DNA from: Aquificaceae bacterium
Lineage (GTDB): Bacteria; Aquificota; Aquificia; Aquificales; Aquificaceae
Assembly: GCA_025057715.1 (NCBI GenBank)
Contig: JANWVD010000018.1
Coordinates: 1 to 9,872 of the forward strand
Length of the DNA stretch: 9,872 bases
Direction: 5' to 3'
The translations under genes and the position numbers were made by a program. Below the pieces are notes generated by a model, which saw nothing but the letters and a program-made list of their open reading frames with translations, did not search any database and was not told where the DNA came from. This document shows, in pieces, positions 1 to 6,925 of the stretch (position 1 is its first letter; each line of letters starts with the position of its first letter).

Positions 1-1
1 A

Positions 2-1561
2 AAAAGTCCGTCTTTTACTGCTCCTGAGCTTACAGTATTGGAATTTTATAAGCGCTTTGTCTTTCACAAATACCACTCTTTGGACATAGATGCCTCAAGC
101 CTAAGGCTGTTTTTAAGCCAAGACCTAAACCCTACGGCTATATTAACAGAGAAGAAAAATCAGTATCGCTACAACAAAGAGACAAAGACCTACCGCTTTA
201 TATTAAGATGCCAAAAGTGCAACTCTGAAGACCTAACTCAAGAACAGGACGTTTTAGACACCTGGTTTTCCTCCGCCCTTTGGCCAATTAGCGTCTTTGG
301 CTGGCCCGAAGAAACAAAAGACCTAAAAGAGTTCTACCCAACAGACCTATTAGTTACTGGCTTTGACATTATCTTCTTCTGGGTTGCAAGGATGATAATG
401 ATGGGGGGATATTTTACTGACAAAGAGCCATTCAAAGATGTCTATATCCACGCGCTAATAAGAGACGAAAAAGGTCAAAAGATGTCAAAAACCAAAGGAA
501 ATGTCATAGACCCGCTTGATGTAATACAAGAATACGGCGCCGACGCACTTAGATTTACCTTAGCAATACTTACCCAGCAAGGTAGAGATTTAAGAGTTTC
601 GCCAAAGCGCTTTGAGGGCTATAGACACTTTATCAACAAGCTATGGAACGCAGGCAGGTTTATCATCCTCAATCTTGACAAAGACCTGCTTTCAAAAGCC
701 ATCTATGCCTCAAACCCAAGCAAAGAAGATTTATGGATTATTACAAAGCTTAACAAAACCGCAAGGGTGGTTAACAAAGCGCTTGAAAGTTACGACTTTT
801 CTCAAGCAGCCAGAGCTCTTTATGAATTCGTATGGTCGAGCTTTTGCGATTGGTATATAGAGCTTTCTAAGGTAAAGCTAAAGTCCAAAACCGCTCAAGG
901 CGAATCTGCGCCAGAGAGCATAGCCACCCAGCTGTGTCTTCTATCCACCTTTGAAAAAACCCTCAGGCTTTTGCACCCGTTTATCCCATTTGTGACATCA
1001 GAGCTATGGCAACGCCTTCCTACATCTCACGTCGAGATTTCAAAAGCCGAGTATTACCAGGAAAACCCCTCTGAGATATATCCCGAGGCAGAAGAGAGCA
1101 TAGAAAAGCTCATAGGTCTTATTTCCTCAATCAGAGCTCTTAGGGCAGACCTTCGCATCCCCCCCTCTTCTGAGGTTAAACTAATATACCTAAATTCAAG
1201 CATATCAGACCTCTTTAGCGAGTTCGAGGCACAAATAAAGTCCCTTGCACGCCTTGAATCTATAGAATTATCTCAAACGCGCCCGCCTTCGTCGGGCGCA
1301 GGATATTTCAAAGACCAAGAGTTTTTCATACCCCTGCCCCAAGACTTAGACCCCCAAGAGCTCCTTCTTAACTACGAAAAGAGATTAAAAGAGCTCTCAA
1401 AAACGATTGAATCAGTTAGTCAAAAGCTCTCAAACAGAGAGTTCTTAGAAAAAGCCCCCGAAGAGGAGGTAGAAAAAGCCAAAAGAATCCTAGAAGATGC
1501 AAAAGAAGAGCTATATCGCCTTGAAAAACTCTCAAACTCAATCAAAGAGCTAAAAACATGA
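2..1561 (+). CDS. valS: Valyl-tRNA synthetase, C-terminal part (5' end cut by window)
   Basis: This cytosolic class I enzyme charges tRNA-Val with valine. Seen: DVLDTWFSS at 248-274, the GFDIIFFWVARM segment, the KMSKTK catalytic loop at 479-496, an anticodon-binding helical domain, and a Lys/Glu-rich C-terminal coiled coil (about the last 75 residues) typical of the ValRS tRNA-binding arm. A CxxC pair at 209-220 looks like the second half of the zinc knuckle found in many ValRS. The frame is open to the window edge and has 519 codons before the stop, where the family is usually 850-950 residues, so the Rossmann N-half and editing domain lie upstream. Oddity: codons before about nucleotide 195 do not resemble ValRS. 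The invariant CISRQ..WGHRIP region and first zinc Cys pair are absent from this frame. Its stop overlaps the argB start (ATGA). The identity is certain; only the extreme 5' part is doubtful. Confidence 0.95.
   Translation, partial: KSPSFTAPELTVLEFYKRFVFHKYHSLDIDASSLRLFLSQDLNPTAILTEKKNQYRYNKETKTYRFILRCQKCNSEDLTQEQDVLDTWFSSALWPISVFGWPEETKDLKEFYPTDLLVTGFDIIFFWVARMIMMGGYFTDKEPFKDVYIHALIRDEKGQKMSKTKGNVIDPLDVIQEYGADALRFTLAILTQQGRDLRVSPKRFEGYRHFINKLWNAGRFIILNLDKDLLSKAIYASNPSKEDLWIITKLNKTARVVNKALESYDFSQAARALYEFVWSSFCDWYIELSKVKLKSKTAQGESAPESIATQLCLLSTFEKTLRLLHPFIPFVTSELWQRLPTSHVEISKAEYYQENPSEIYPEAEESIEKLIGLISSIRALRADLRIPPSSEVKLIYLNSSISDLFSEFEAQIKSLARLESIELSQTRPPSSGAGYFKDQEFFIPLPQDLDPQELLLNYEKRLKELSKTIESVSQKLSNREFLEKAPEEEVEKAKRILEDAKEELYRLEKLSNSIKELKT
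1279..1299. repeat. GC-rich palindrome inside valS
   Basis: Seven-base perfect inverted repeat (GCGCCCG at 1279-1285, CGGGCGC at 1293-1299) around a 7-base loop. The surrounding valS sequence is clearly more AT-rich; 19 of the 23 bases 1278-1300 are G or C. It encodes Arg-Pro-Pro-Ser-Ser-Gly-Ala in a variable linker before the C-terminal coiled coil. It could be a small palindromic element tolerated in frame, or simply coding sequence. There is no downstream T-tract and the gene continues, so it is not a terminator. Confidence 0.45.
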
Positions 1562-2433
1562 ACCAAAGAGTCAGCGTTCTTCTATCTGCGCTTCCTTACA
1601 TCAGAGAGTTTCACAAAAAGACCTTTGTGATTAAGTTTGGCGGCTCTGCAATGGTTGATGAAAGCCTTAGAGAGAGCTTTGCACTTGATGTAGCGCTTAT
1701 GAGCTTAGTTGGCATAAAGCCAGTTATTGTTCACGGCGGCGGCCCTCAAATTAGCGAAGCTCTCGAGCGCTTTGGCATTAAATCTTCCTTCGTAGGCGGG
1801 CTTAGAAAGACCGATAGCCAAACAATTAAGGTCGTAAAGATGGTCCTATGCGGTCAGATAAACAAAGAGATAGTAAGCGCAATAAACGCCCAAGGTGCAA
1901 AGGCAGTCGGTCTTTCTGGAATAGATGCGTCTTTAATCAAAGCAAGAGCTCTAAATAAAGAAGCCTACTTTGGCTCGCTTAATATGCAAGTTCCAAGCGA
2001 AGAGCTTGGCTTTGTAGGTGAAGTAGAGAGCGTAAATACTAAGCTTTTAGAAACTTTACTTAATGAGTGCTTTGTGCCTGTTATTGCACCCATTGGAATA
2101 GGAGCTTGCGGTGAGGTTTATAACATCAATGCAGATATGGTCGCAAGCGCAATTGCCATTTCTCTAAAGGCGCATAAGCTCATATACCTAACTGACTCAA
2201 ACGGCGTAAAGGACGAAAATTCAAACACGATATCCTCGCTTGATGCTTTTGGTGCAAAAACCTTGATTGAAAAGGGGCAAATCAGAGGCGGAATGTTGCC
2301 AAAGCTGCATAGCGCCCTTGAGGCTCTAAACTCAGGTGTGAAAAAGGTTCACATAATAGATGGCAGGATAAAGCACAGCATCCTGCTTGAGGTTTTCACC
2401 AGCGAAGGTATAGGAACAGAGGTGCTACCTTGA
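1558..2433 (+). CDS. argB: Acetylglutamate kinase
   Basis: Phosphorylates N-acetyl-L-glutamate with ATP, the second step of arginine synthesis, in the cytosol. Seen in the 291 residues: KFGGS (26-30), HGGGPQ (59-64), GGLRKTD (80-86), NINADMVA (189-196), YLTDSNGV (210-217) and GGMLPKL (244-250), all amino acid kinase family signatures in the right order. An N-terminal helix (about 3-20, ending YIREFHKK) and a C-terminal HSILLE...GIGT segment match the arginine-binding parts of the hexameric, arginine-inhibited form of the enzyme. Feedback inhibition and a cyclic (ornithine acetyltransferase) pathway are therefore inferred. The ATG at 1558 overlaps the valS stop and has AAAGAG at 1544-1549 as ribosome site. 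No other arginine gene is in the window. Confidence 0.97.
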   Translation: MNQRVSVLLSALPYIREFHKKTFVIKFGGSAMVDESLRESFALDVALMSLVGIKPVIVHGGGPQISEALERFGIKSSFVGGLRKTDSQTIKVVKMVLCGQINKEIVSAINAQGAKAVGLSGIDASLIKARALNKEAYFGSLNMQVPSEELGFVGEVESVNTKLLETLLNECFVPVIAPIGIGACGEVYNINADMVASAIAISLKAHKLIYLTDSNGVKDENSNTISSLDAFGAKTLIEKGQIRGGMLPKLHSALEALNSGVKKVHIIDGRIKHSILLEVFTSEGIGTEVLP

Positions 2434-2663
2434 GCACACTTTTTTGCCTCTTAAGTGGTCTTATGTTCGTAGAGCTTAGCTACATTTTAATTAAGCACCT
2501 AAAAATTTACCTAATAACTTTGCCTCTAAAGCTATCCGCCTTTGCCATGGCGCTTACGCTCTTTGTAATAGACGGGGCTATGTATTGCCCAGTGGCGTTC
2601 CTAATGGGATTTTTATCGGCCATATATTGGAGAGGGCTAAGTGGAAAACTTCAAAACCCTTGA
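2430..2663 (+). CDS. Small hydrophobic membrane protein, unknown function
   Basis: 77 residues, not recognised. It is very hydrophobic, with about three candidate membrane segments (near 3-21, 34-48, 51-66) separated by a basic loop (KHLK at 22-25), and no catalytic motif. The chosen TTG start overlaps the argB stop (TTGA) and has AGAGG about 6-7 bases upstream. An in-frame ATG at 2463 would give 66 residues and break the first segment. The last 23 bases overlap the next gene, also a small membrane protein, so translation of the two is probably coupled and they may form a complex. It is kept as a real gene because the frame fills the interval exactly and follows the packing style of its neighbours. 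Confidence 0.65.
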   Translation: MSTLFCLLSGLMFVELSYILIKHLKIYLITLPLKLSAFAMALTLFVIDGAMYCPVAFLMGFLSAIYWRGLSGKLQNP

Positions 2664-2997
2664 GGTTTTAATAAGTAATAAAACCTTCCAATTTTTCCTC
2701 TGGGTTGGTATCTTACAACTGCTTGCGCAGGTATTCTTAGAAAGAAGATTTGCCTTTTGGGTCTCGATTCTTTTCGCAACCGCGCTTTGGGCAATGAAGT
2801 TTGAGCTGCTTACGCCGCTTAAGGCTTGGTTAATTGTTTTAACTATAATGCTAATTTACTTTCTACCAAAAAAGCTATTCGAATTTAACCTATTTTTGCA
2901 TCTAAGGGGCAAAAAGAGGTGTCCTATGTGCTTTAGCGAAATTCATAAAAGGGCAAAAATCTGCCCATTTTGCAAAAGCAGCTTAGAGAGGTTATAA
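2641..2997 (+). CDS. Small membrane protein with C-terminal zinc ribbon, unknown function
   Basis: 118 residues. Seen: two or three hydrophobic segments (about 16-33, 38-51, 61-76), a basic stretch (RGKKR at 89-93), then Cys94-x2-Cys97 and Cys108-x2-Cys111, a compact zinc ribbon (CPMC...CPFC). The basic stretch suggests the ribbon faces the cytoplasm. The GTG start has a good ribosome site (GGAGAGG, 2629-2635) within the preceding gene, with which it overlaps by 23 bases. Membrane-anchored zinc ribbons of this kind occur in many uncharacterised bacterial proteins; function cannot be assigned. The gene ends 12 bases before pseI, and its TAA stop lies inside a candidate promoter -10 box. Confidence 0.75.
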   Translation: MENFKTLEVLISNKTFQFFLWVGILQLLAQVFLERRFAFWVSILFATALWAMKFELLTPLKAWLIVLTIMLIYFLPKKLFEFNLFLHLRGKKRCPMCFSEIHKRAKICPFCKSSLERL

Positions 2998-2998
2998 T
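2970..2998 (+). promoter_or_regulatory. Candidate sigma-70-type promoter for pseI cassette
   Basis: TTGCAA (2970-2975; 4 of 6 to TTGACA), a 17-base spacer, then a perfect TATAAT (2993-2998). The box spans the stop codon of the zinc-ribbon gene and ends 11 bases before the pseI ATG, so a transcript starting about 7 bases downstream of it would be nearly leaderless. This fits the lack of a properly spaced Shine-Dalgarno sequence before pseI. An AT-rich genome produces such boxes by chance, so confidence is moderate. Confidence 0.45.
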
Positions 2999-3009
2999 AA
3001 CATACATAG

Positions 3010-4023
3010 ATGTTTAAAAAGACCTTCATAGTAGCAGAGCTCTCTGCCAATCACTTGCAAAACCTTGATATTGCTCTAAAGACCATAGATGCCATAAAGC
3101 AAAGCGGCGCAGATGCGGTAAAGCTCCAAAGTTATACCCCAGATAGCATCACAATAGATGTTAAATCAGACCTATTTAAAATCTCAGAGGGAACAATCTG
3201 GGATGGTGAATACCTCTATGACCTATACAAAAGAGCCTACACCCCGCCAGAGTGGCATGAAAAGCTATTTGAGCATGCTAAAAACCTCGGTCTTGAGTGT
3301 TTTTCAACGCCTTTTGACGAAAAAGCAGTCGAGATGCTTGAATCTCTTGATGTAAAGCTCTATAAGATTGCTTCTTTTGAGATAACCGACATACCGCTAA
3401 TTGAGCTAATAGCAAGCAAGCAAAAACCTATCCTTATATCCACTGGCATAGCAACCTTAAGCGACATAGAAGCGGCTTTAAACGCATGCTATAAAGTAGG
3501 CAATAAAAATATCACACTTCTAAAGTGCGTATCTGAATACCCAACGCCCTTTGAGCATGTAAACTTGCTAACAATTAAAAATATGGCAGAGACTTTTAAA
3601 ACTCAGGTTGGAATCTCAGACCACACAGTTGGCATCTCAGTCCCAATTGCGGCAGTAGCCCTTGGCGCAAAGGTAGTTGAAAAGCACTTTATATTAGATA
3701 GGTCCCTCGGGGGTCCAGACGCTGCATTTTCCTTAGAGCCAGCTGAGTTTTCTCAAATGGTCAAAGGCATCAGAGAGGTCGAATTAGCCTTAGGCGAGGT
3801 TACATACGAGCTTACAAAAGAGCAACAAAGGATGAGAAAGTTCTCAAGAAGCTTGTTCGCAGTTAAAGACATAAAATCAGGCGAGGAAATAACTAAAGAA
3901 AATGTCAGAAGCATTCGCCCCTCTTTTGGGCTTCACCCAAAGCACCTTGGTGAAATTTTGGGCAAAAAAGCCAAAATTGACATAAAAGCCGGCACGCCAA
4001 TATCGTGGGAGCTCATTGAATGA
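3010..4023 (+). CDS. pseI: Pseudaminic acid synthase (NeuB family)
   Basis: Condenses a 2,4-diacetamido-2,4,6-trideoxy hexose with phosphoenolpyruvate to give the nonulosonic acid, in the cytosol. Seen in 337 residues: a NeuB TIM barrel with AELSANH near the N-terminus, KLQSYTPDSIT, CFSTPFDEKAV, KIASFEITD, STGIATLSDIE, KCVSEYPTP, GISDHTVGI and EKHFILDR, then a SAF (antifreeze-like) domain over about the last 60 residues with RSLFAVKDIKSGE and SIRPSFGLHPKH. These match PseI more closely than legionaminic or N-acetylneuraminic acid synthases, and pseB and pseC follow directly. An in-frame TAG sits immediately before the ATG, which fixes the start unless it lies further inside. The product is normally used to decorate flagellin, LPS or capsule. 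Its stop overlaps the pseB start (ATGA). Confidence 0.93.
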   Translation: MFKKTFIVAELSANHLQNLDIALKTIDAIKQSGADAVKLQSYTPDSITIDVKSDLFKISEGTIWDGEYLYDLYKRAYTPPEWHEKLFEHAKNLGLECFSTPFDEKAVEMLESLDVKLYKIASFEITDIPLIELIASKQKPILISTGIATLSDIEAALNACYKVGNKNITLLKCVSEYPTPFEHVNLLTIKNMAETFKTQVGISDHTVGISVPIAAVALGAKVVEKHFILDRSLGGPDAAFSLEPAEFSQMVKGIREVELALGEVTYELTKEQQRMRKFSRSLFAVKDIKSGEEITKENVRSIRPSFGLHPKHLGEILGKKAKIDIKAGTPISWELIE

Positions 4024-5006
4024 ATGGCAAATCCATCCTTATAACCGGCGGGACTGGCTCTTTTGGTCAGGCTTTTGTAAAATTCGTCCTTGAAAACTAT
4101 TCACCTTCAAGACTTGTAGTCCTTAGCAGAGACGAATTTAAGCAATGGCAAATGCAAACTAAATTCCCAACTGAGAAATATCCAAACCTTAGGTTCTTCA
4201 TAGGCGATATTCGCGACAAAGATAGGCTAAGATTTGCCTTTGACGGCATTGACTACGTAGTTCACGCAGCTGCTTTAAAGCATGTCCCAACGCTTGAATA
4301 TAACCCCTTTGAGGCAGTCAAAACAAACGTCATAGGAACGCAAAACATAATAGAAGTGGCAATCCAGATGGGGGTAAAAAAGGTAGTTGCCCTATCAACA
4401 GATAAAGCAGTAAGCCCAGTCAACCTCTATGGGGCAACGAAGCTAACAATGGAAAAGCTCCTTATAGCAGGAAATGCCTACTCAGGCTCAAAACCGACGC
4501 GCTTTTGCGTTGTAAGATACGGCAATGTCATTGCCTCGCGCGGAAGCGTTATTGAGCTTTTTGAAAAGCTAACCAAAGAGGGCGCAAAAGAGCTCCCAAT
4601 AACAGATGAGAGAATGACCCGCTTTTGGATAAGTCTAAAAGAGGGTGTGATGTTAGTGATTTTCGCGCTTGAAAATTGCAAAGGCGGCGAGCTCTTTGTG
4701 CCAAAAATCCCAAGCGTGAAGGTTGTAGATATAGCAAAAGCCATATGCCCGCATTGCAGCTTTAGAATTATTGGCATAAGACCGGGCGAGAAACTCCACG
4801 AGGTTTTAATATCAAAAGACGAATCAAGAAACGCTTATATTTTAAACAAAGACGGCAAAAGCTACTTTGTCTTGCTTCCTCCTAATGAAAAAACACAAAC
4901 CTTAGAGAAACTAAGCGAGGAATTTGAATACTCAAGCGATAAAAACAACTGGTGGATAGAAAAAGACGAGCTTTTAGACTTTCTCAAAAAAGCCCGCGAG
5001 GAATGA
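4020..5006 (+). CDS. pseB: UDP-N-acetylglucosamine 4,6-dehydratase (inverting)
   Basis: First step of pseudaminic acid synthesis: removes water from UDP-GlcNAc and inverts C5, giving a 4-keto-6-deoxy sugar nucleotide. Seen in 328 residues: nucleotide-binding GGTGSFG (10-16), LSRDEFKQWQM (35-45), GDIRDKDRL, HAAALKHVPTLEYNP (82-96), a catalytic Thr-Asp-Lys (127-129) with Tyr137-x3-Lys141, RYGNVIASRGSV, and IRPGEKLHE (253-261). This is the short soluble FlaA1/PseB type of extended SDR, without the membrane domain of the longer PglF/WbpM relatives. The ribosome site GGGAG (4007-4011) lies in the end of pseI. Oddity: a CPHC motif (243-246) where relatives usually have no cysteine pair. It overlaps pseC by ATGA. 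Confidence 0.95.
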   Translation: MNGKSILITGGTGSFGQAFVKFVLENYSPSRLVVLSRDEFKQWQMQTKFPTEKYPNLRFFIGDIRDKDRLRFAFDGIDYVVHAAALKHVPTLEYNPFEAVKTNVIGTQNIIEVAIQMGVKKVVALSTDKAVSPVNLYGATKLTMEKLLIAGNAYSGSKPTRFCVVRYGNVIASRGSVIELFEKLTKEGAKELPITDERMTRFWISLKEGVMLVIFALENCKGGELFVPKIPSVKVVDIAKAICPHCSFRIIGIRPGEKLHEVLISKDESRNAYILNKDGKSYFVLLPPNEKTQTLEKLSEEFEYSSDKNNWWIEKDELLDFLKKAREE

Positions 5007-6094
5007 TTCCCTACGGAAGGCAAAACATATCACAAGATGACATAAAAGAGGTCTCTGAGGCTTTAACTAAGCCGCTTATTACCCAAGGACCAACAATTGA
5101 AGAATTTGAAAAACAACTCTCACTATACTTTGGCGCAAAGTTTGCCGTAGCTTTTAACTCAGGCACATCTGCGCTTTATTGCACCTATAGGGCTTTAGGT
5201 CTTAAAGAGGACGATGAGTTTATAACAAGCCCAATAACCTTCACCGCAACCGCTTCAGCTGGGGTCTTACTTGGCGCAAAGCCAGTATTTTGCGACATAG
5301 AAATAGATAGCGGTCTGATGGATGTAGGAGCTCTCAAAAGAGCAATAAGCCTCAGGACAAAGATGGTCGTGCCAGTTCACTATGCGGGCCATCCTTGCAA
5401 CATGGAGGAGATATACAAAATTGCAAAAGATAGAGGGCTTTACATAGTAGAAGATGCCTGCCACGCGCCTGGGGCAAAATATAACAGCTACAAAATTGGC
5501 TCATGCGCCCATTCAGATGCAGCTGTTTTTAGCTTCCATCCTGTTAAGCACTTTACCACAGGCGAAGGCGGCGCAGTTTTGACAAATAGCGAAGAGCTCT
5601 ATGAAAAGCTCATAAGACTAAGAAGCCATGGCATTAAAAGAGGTCAGGACTGGGAATACGAGGTTTTAGAGCCCTCTTTTAACTTCCGGATAACGGACTT
5701 TCAATGCGCTCTCGGGCTCTCTCAGCTAAAGAGGCTCGATGAGTTTATAAAAGAAAGAAGAGAAATAGCAACGCGCTACGCGCAGATTTTAACCCCCAAA
5801 GTATACCTCCCCCCAGAAAGAGAGTGGGCATATCATGTTTATCACCTATACCCCATAAGGCTCAAAGACCCCACAAAGCGAAGGGAGGTCTTTAGAAAGC
5901 TAAGAAGCGAAGGCTTTGGGGTTCAAGTTCACTATATTCCTGTTTATCACCACCCTTTTATGCAAAAAATAGGCTACCAGGTTTGTAAAAACGCAGAAGA
6001 CTTTTACTCAAGAGTGATAAGTTTACCAATTTTTCCATCCCTTACCAAGGAGATTCAAGAAAGTGTTGCAAAAAAGCTCGAAGAGAGCCTCTGA
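5003..6094 (+). CDS. pseC: UDP-4-keto-6-deoxy sugar aminotransferase (DegT/DnrJ/EryC1 family)
   Basis: PLP enzyme that transfers an amino group from glutamate to C4 of the PseB product. Seen in 363 residues from the ATG: N-terminal MIPYGRQNIS typical of the family, FNSGTSALYC (51-60), SPITFTATA (76-84), VEDACHAPGA (149-158) with Asp151 to bind the pyridine nitrogen, the cofactor lysine Lys182 in FSFHPVKHFTTGEGG, SFNFRITDFQCALGLSQL, and VHYIPVYHHPF near the C-terminus. A GTG at 4952 would add 17 residues not expected in the family. The ATG at 5003 overlaps the pseB stop and starts the conserved sequence, so it is preferred. GAGGA directly abuts this ATG, too close for a normal ribosome site, so translation is probably coupled to pseB. 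Confidence 0.93.
   Translation: MIPYGRQNISQDDIKEVSEALTKPLITQGPTIEEFEKQLSLYFGAKFAVAFNSGTSALYCTYRALGLKEDDEFITSPITFTATASAGVLLGAKPVFCDIEIDSGLMDVGALKRAISLRTKMVVPVHYAGHPCNMEEIYKIAKDRGLYIVEDACHAPGAKYNSYKIGSCAHSDAAVFSFHPVKHFTTGEGGAVLTNSEELYEKLIRLRSHGIKRGQDWEYEVLEPSFNFRITDFQCALGLSQLKRLDEFIKERREIATRYAQILTPKVYLPPEREWAYHVYHLYPIRLKDPTKRREVFRKLRSEGFGVQVHYIPVYHHPFMQKIGYQVCKNAEDFYSRVISLPIFPSLTKEIQESVAKKLEESL
6047..6054 (+). promoter_or_regulatory. Ribosome binding site deciding the aldo/keto reductase start
   Basis: AAGGAGAT lies within the end of pseC, with 10 bases between AAGGAG and the GTG at 6063 (13 to the next in-frame candidate, TTG at 6066). It is among the strongest Shine-Dalgarno sequences in the window and supports the GTG start despite the 32-base overlap with pseC. 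Confidence 0.6.
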
Positions 6095-6908
6095 AAAGCT
6101 AATTATAGGAACTGCCAATTTTGGGCTAAGTTACGGCATAGCCTGTGGCAAAAAGCTGCCAAAAGAGGAAATTAAGCAAATACTCTCATTAGCAAAAGCC
6201 TCGGGAATTTATAGAGTAGATACGGCCAAAGCCTACGGCGAAGCGCTTGAGATTCTGGGCGAGCTCTTAAGCGAGGAGTTTTTAATAATTAGCAAGTTAG
6301 CCCCAAAGAGCAAGGAAGAGCTCTTAGAGGACCTCAAGCTCTCTCTTAAAAAACTTCGCCGAAGGCGAGTTGATTATTTACTTTTGCATAAGCCTAGCCT
6401 AGTTAAAGAAAAGGGAGTGGTCGATGGGCTCTATAGAGCATTGGAGGAAGGTCTTGTTAAAAGTGTGGGCGTTTCTGTCTATCATAGCTGGGAGGTTGAG
6501 CTTTTCTCAGAGTACTTTGAGAGCTTTAGCGTAGAGCTCCCGCTAAGTGTTTATGACCAAAGGTTTAAGAAAGAGCTTGATACTTACGTAAAGATGGGTC
6601 TTGAGGTCTTTGCAAGGTCAGTGTTTTTGCAAGGGGCTGTGTTTTTAAAGTCCTTGCCGCCTTGGCTTGAGGCTCTTTCTAAGCCTAATGAGCGCCTAAG
6701 AGAGATTGCTAATAATCTTGGCATTAGCCTTGAGTGTCTTTGTCTTGGGTTTGTGCTTAGTCATTCGCAGCTAAGCGGTATAGTCATAGGCGTTGACTCT
6801 GTGTTTCAGCTTAAGAAAAATTTAGATTGCAAAGAGCTTGACATAGACCTTAGTGAGTTTGCGCAAACGGACGAAAGGCTCATATTGCCCTACCTTTGGG
6901 AGGGCTAA
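6063..6908 (+). CDS. Aldo/keto reductase family protein
   Basis: NAD(P)H-dependent oxidoreductase with a TIM-barrel fold; the substrate is unknown. Seen in 281 residues: GTANFGLSYG (16-25), the catalytic tetrad as Asp53, Tyr58 (DTAKAYGEALEILG), Lys78 (ISKLAP) and His109 (LLLHKP), KSVGVSVYHSWEVE, and VFARSVFLQGAVF in the middle of the barrel. It is somewhat shorter than typical members (about 300-340), as is usual for the group seen in polysaccharide and nonulosonic acid clusters. It overlaps pseC by 32 bases, so a role in making or modifying the sugar, or an amino sugar branch, is inferred from position only. A run of four Arg (99-102) is coded across a small hairpin-like sequence at 6354-6369. 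The start is GTG 6063, or less likely TTG 6066. Confidence 0.85.
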   Translation: MLQKSSKRASEKLIIGTANFGLSYGIACGKKLPKEEIKQILSLAKASGIYRVDTAKAYGEALEILGELLSEEFLIISKLAPKSKEELLEDLKLSLKKLRRRRVDYLLLHKPSLVKEKGVVDGLYRALEEGLVKSVGVSVYHSWEVELFSEYFESFSVELPLSVYDQRFKKELDTYVKMGLEVFARSVFLQGAVFLKSLPPWLEALSKPNERLREIANNLGISLECLCLGFVLSHSQLSGIVIGVDSVFQLKKNLDCKELDIDLSEFAQTDERLILPYLWEG

Positions 6909-6910
6909 GC

Positions 6911-6916
6911 TATACT
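6911..6916 (+). promoter_or_regulatory. Possible -10 box upstream of ctaA
   Basis: TATACT (5 of 6 to TATAAT) ends 9 bases before the ATG at 6926. The only -35-like sequence, TTGCCC at 6885-6890, is 20 bases upstream, longer than optimal. The layout (-10 box, about 10 bases, ATG, no close Shine-Dalgarno) repeats that seen before pseI. The evidence is weak alone. Confidence 0.25.
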
Positions 6917-6925
6917 TTTAAGAAT

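Noticed and set aside
612..860. 82-codon frame on the + strand inside valS
   Set aside because: It overlaps the conserved anticodon-binding part of ValRS out of frame and has no recognisable features.
1279..1299. Hairpin as a transcription terminator
   Set aside because: It lies in the middle of the valS frame with no T-tract after the stem.
4478..4777. Open frames on the minus strand opposite pseB (99 and 62 codons)
   Set aside because: They lie entirely within a well-conserved gene and show no family motif, ribosome site or plausible composition; they are antisense shadows.
4952..5002. GTG start giving PseC 17 extra residues
   Set aside because: The extension overlaps pseB by 55 bases and is unlike family N-termini; the ATG at 5003 begins the conserved sequence and fits the ATGA overlap pattern.
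6896..6925. TTG start giving CtaA ten extra residues
   Set aside because: The extra residues are not expected before the first helix and no ribosome site is well placed for the TTG; not fully excluded.
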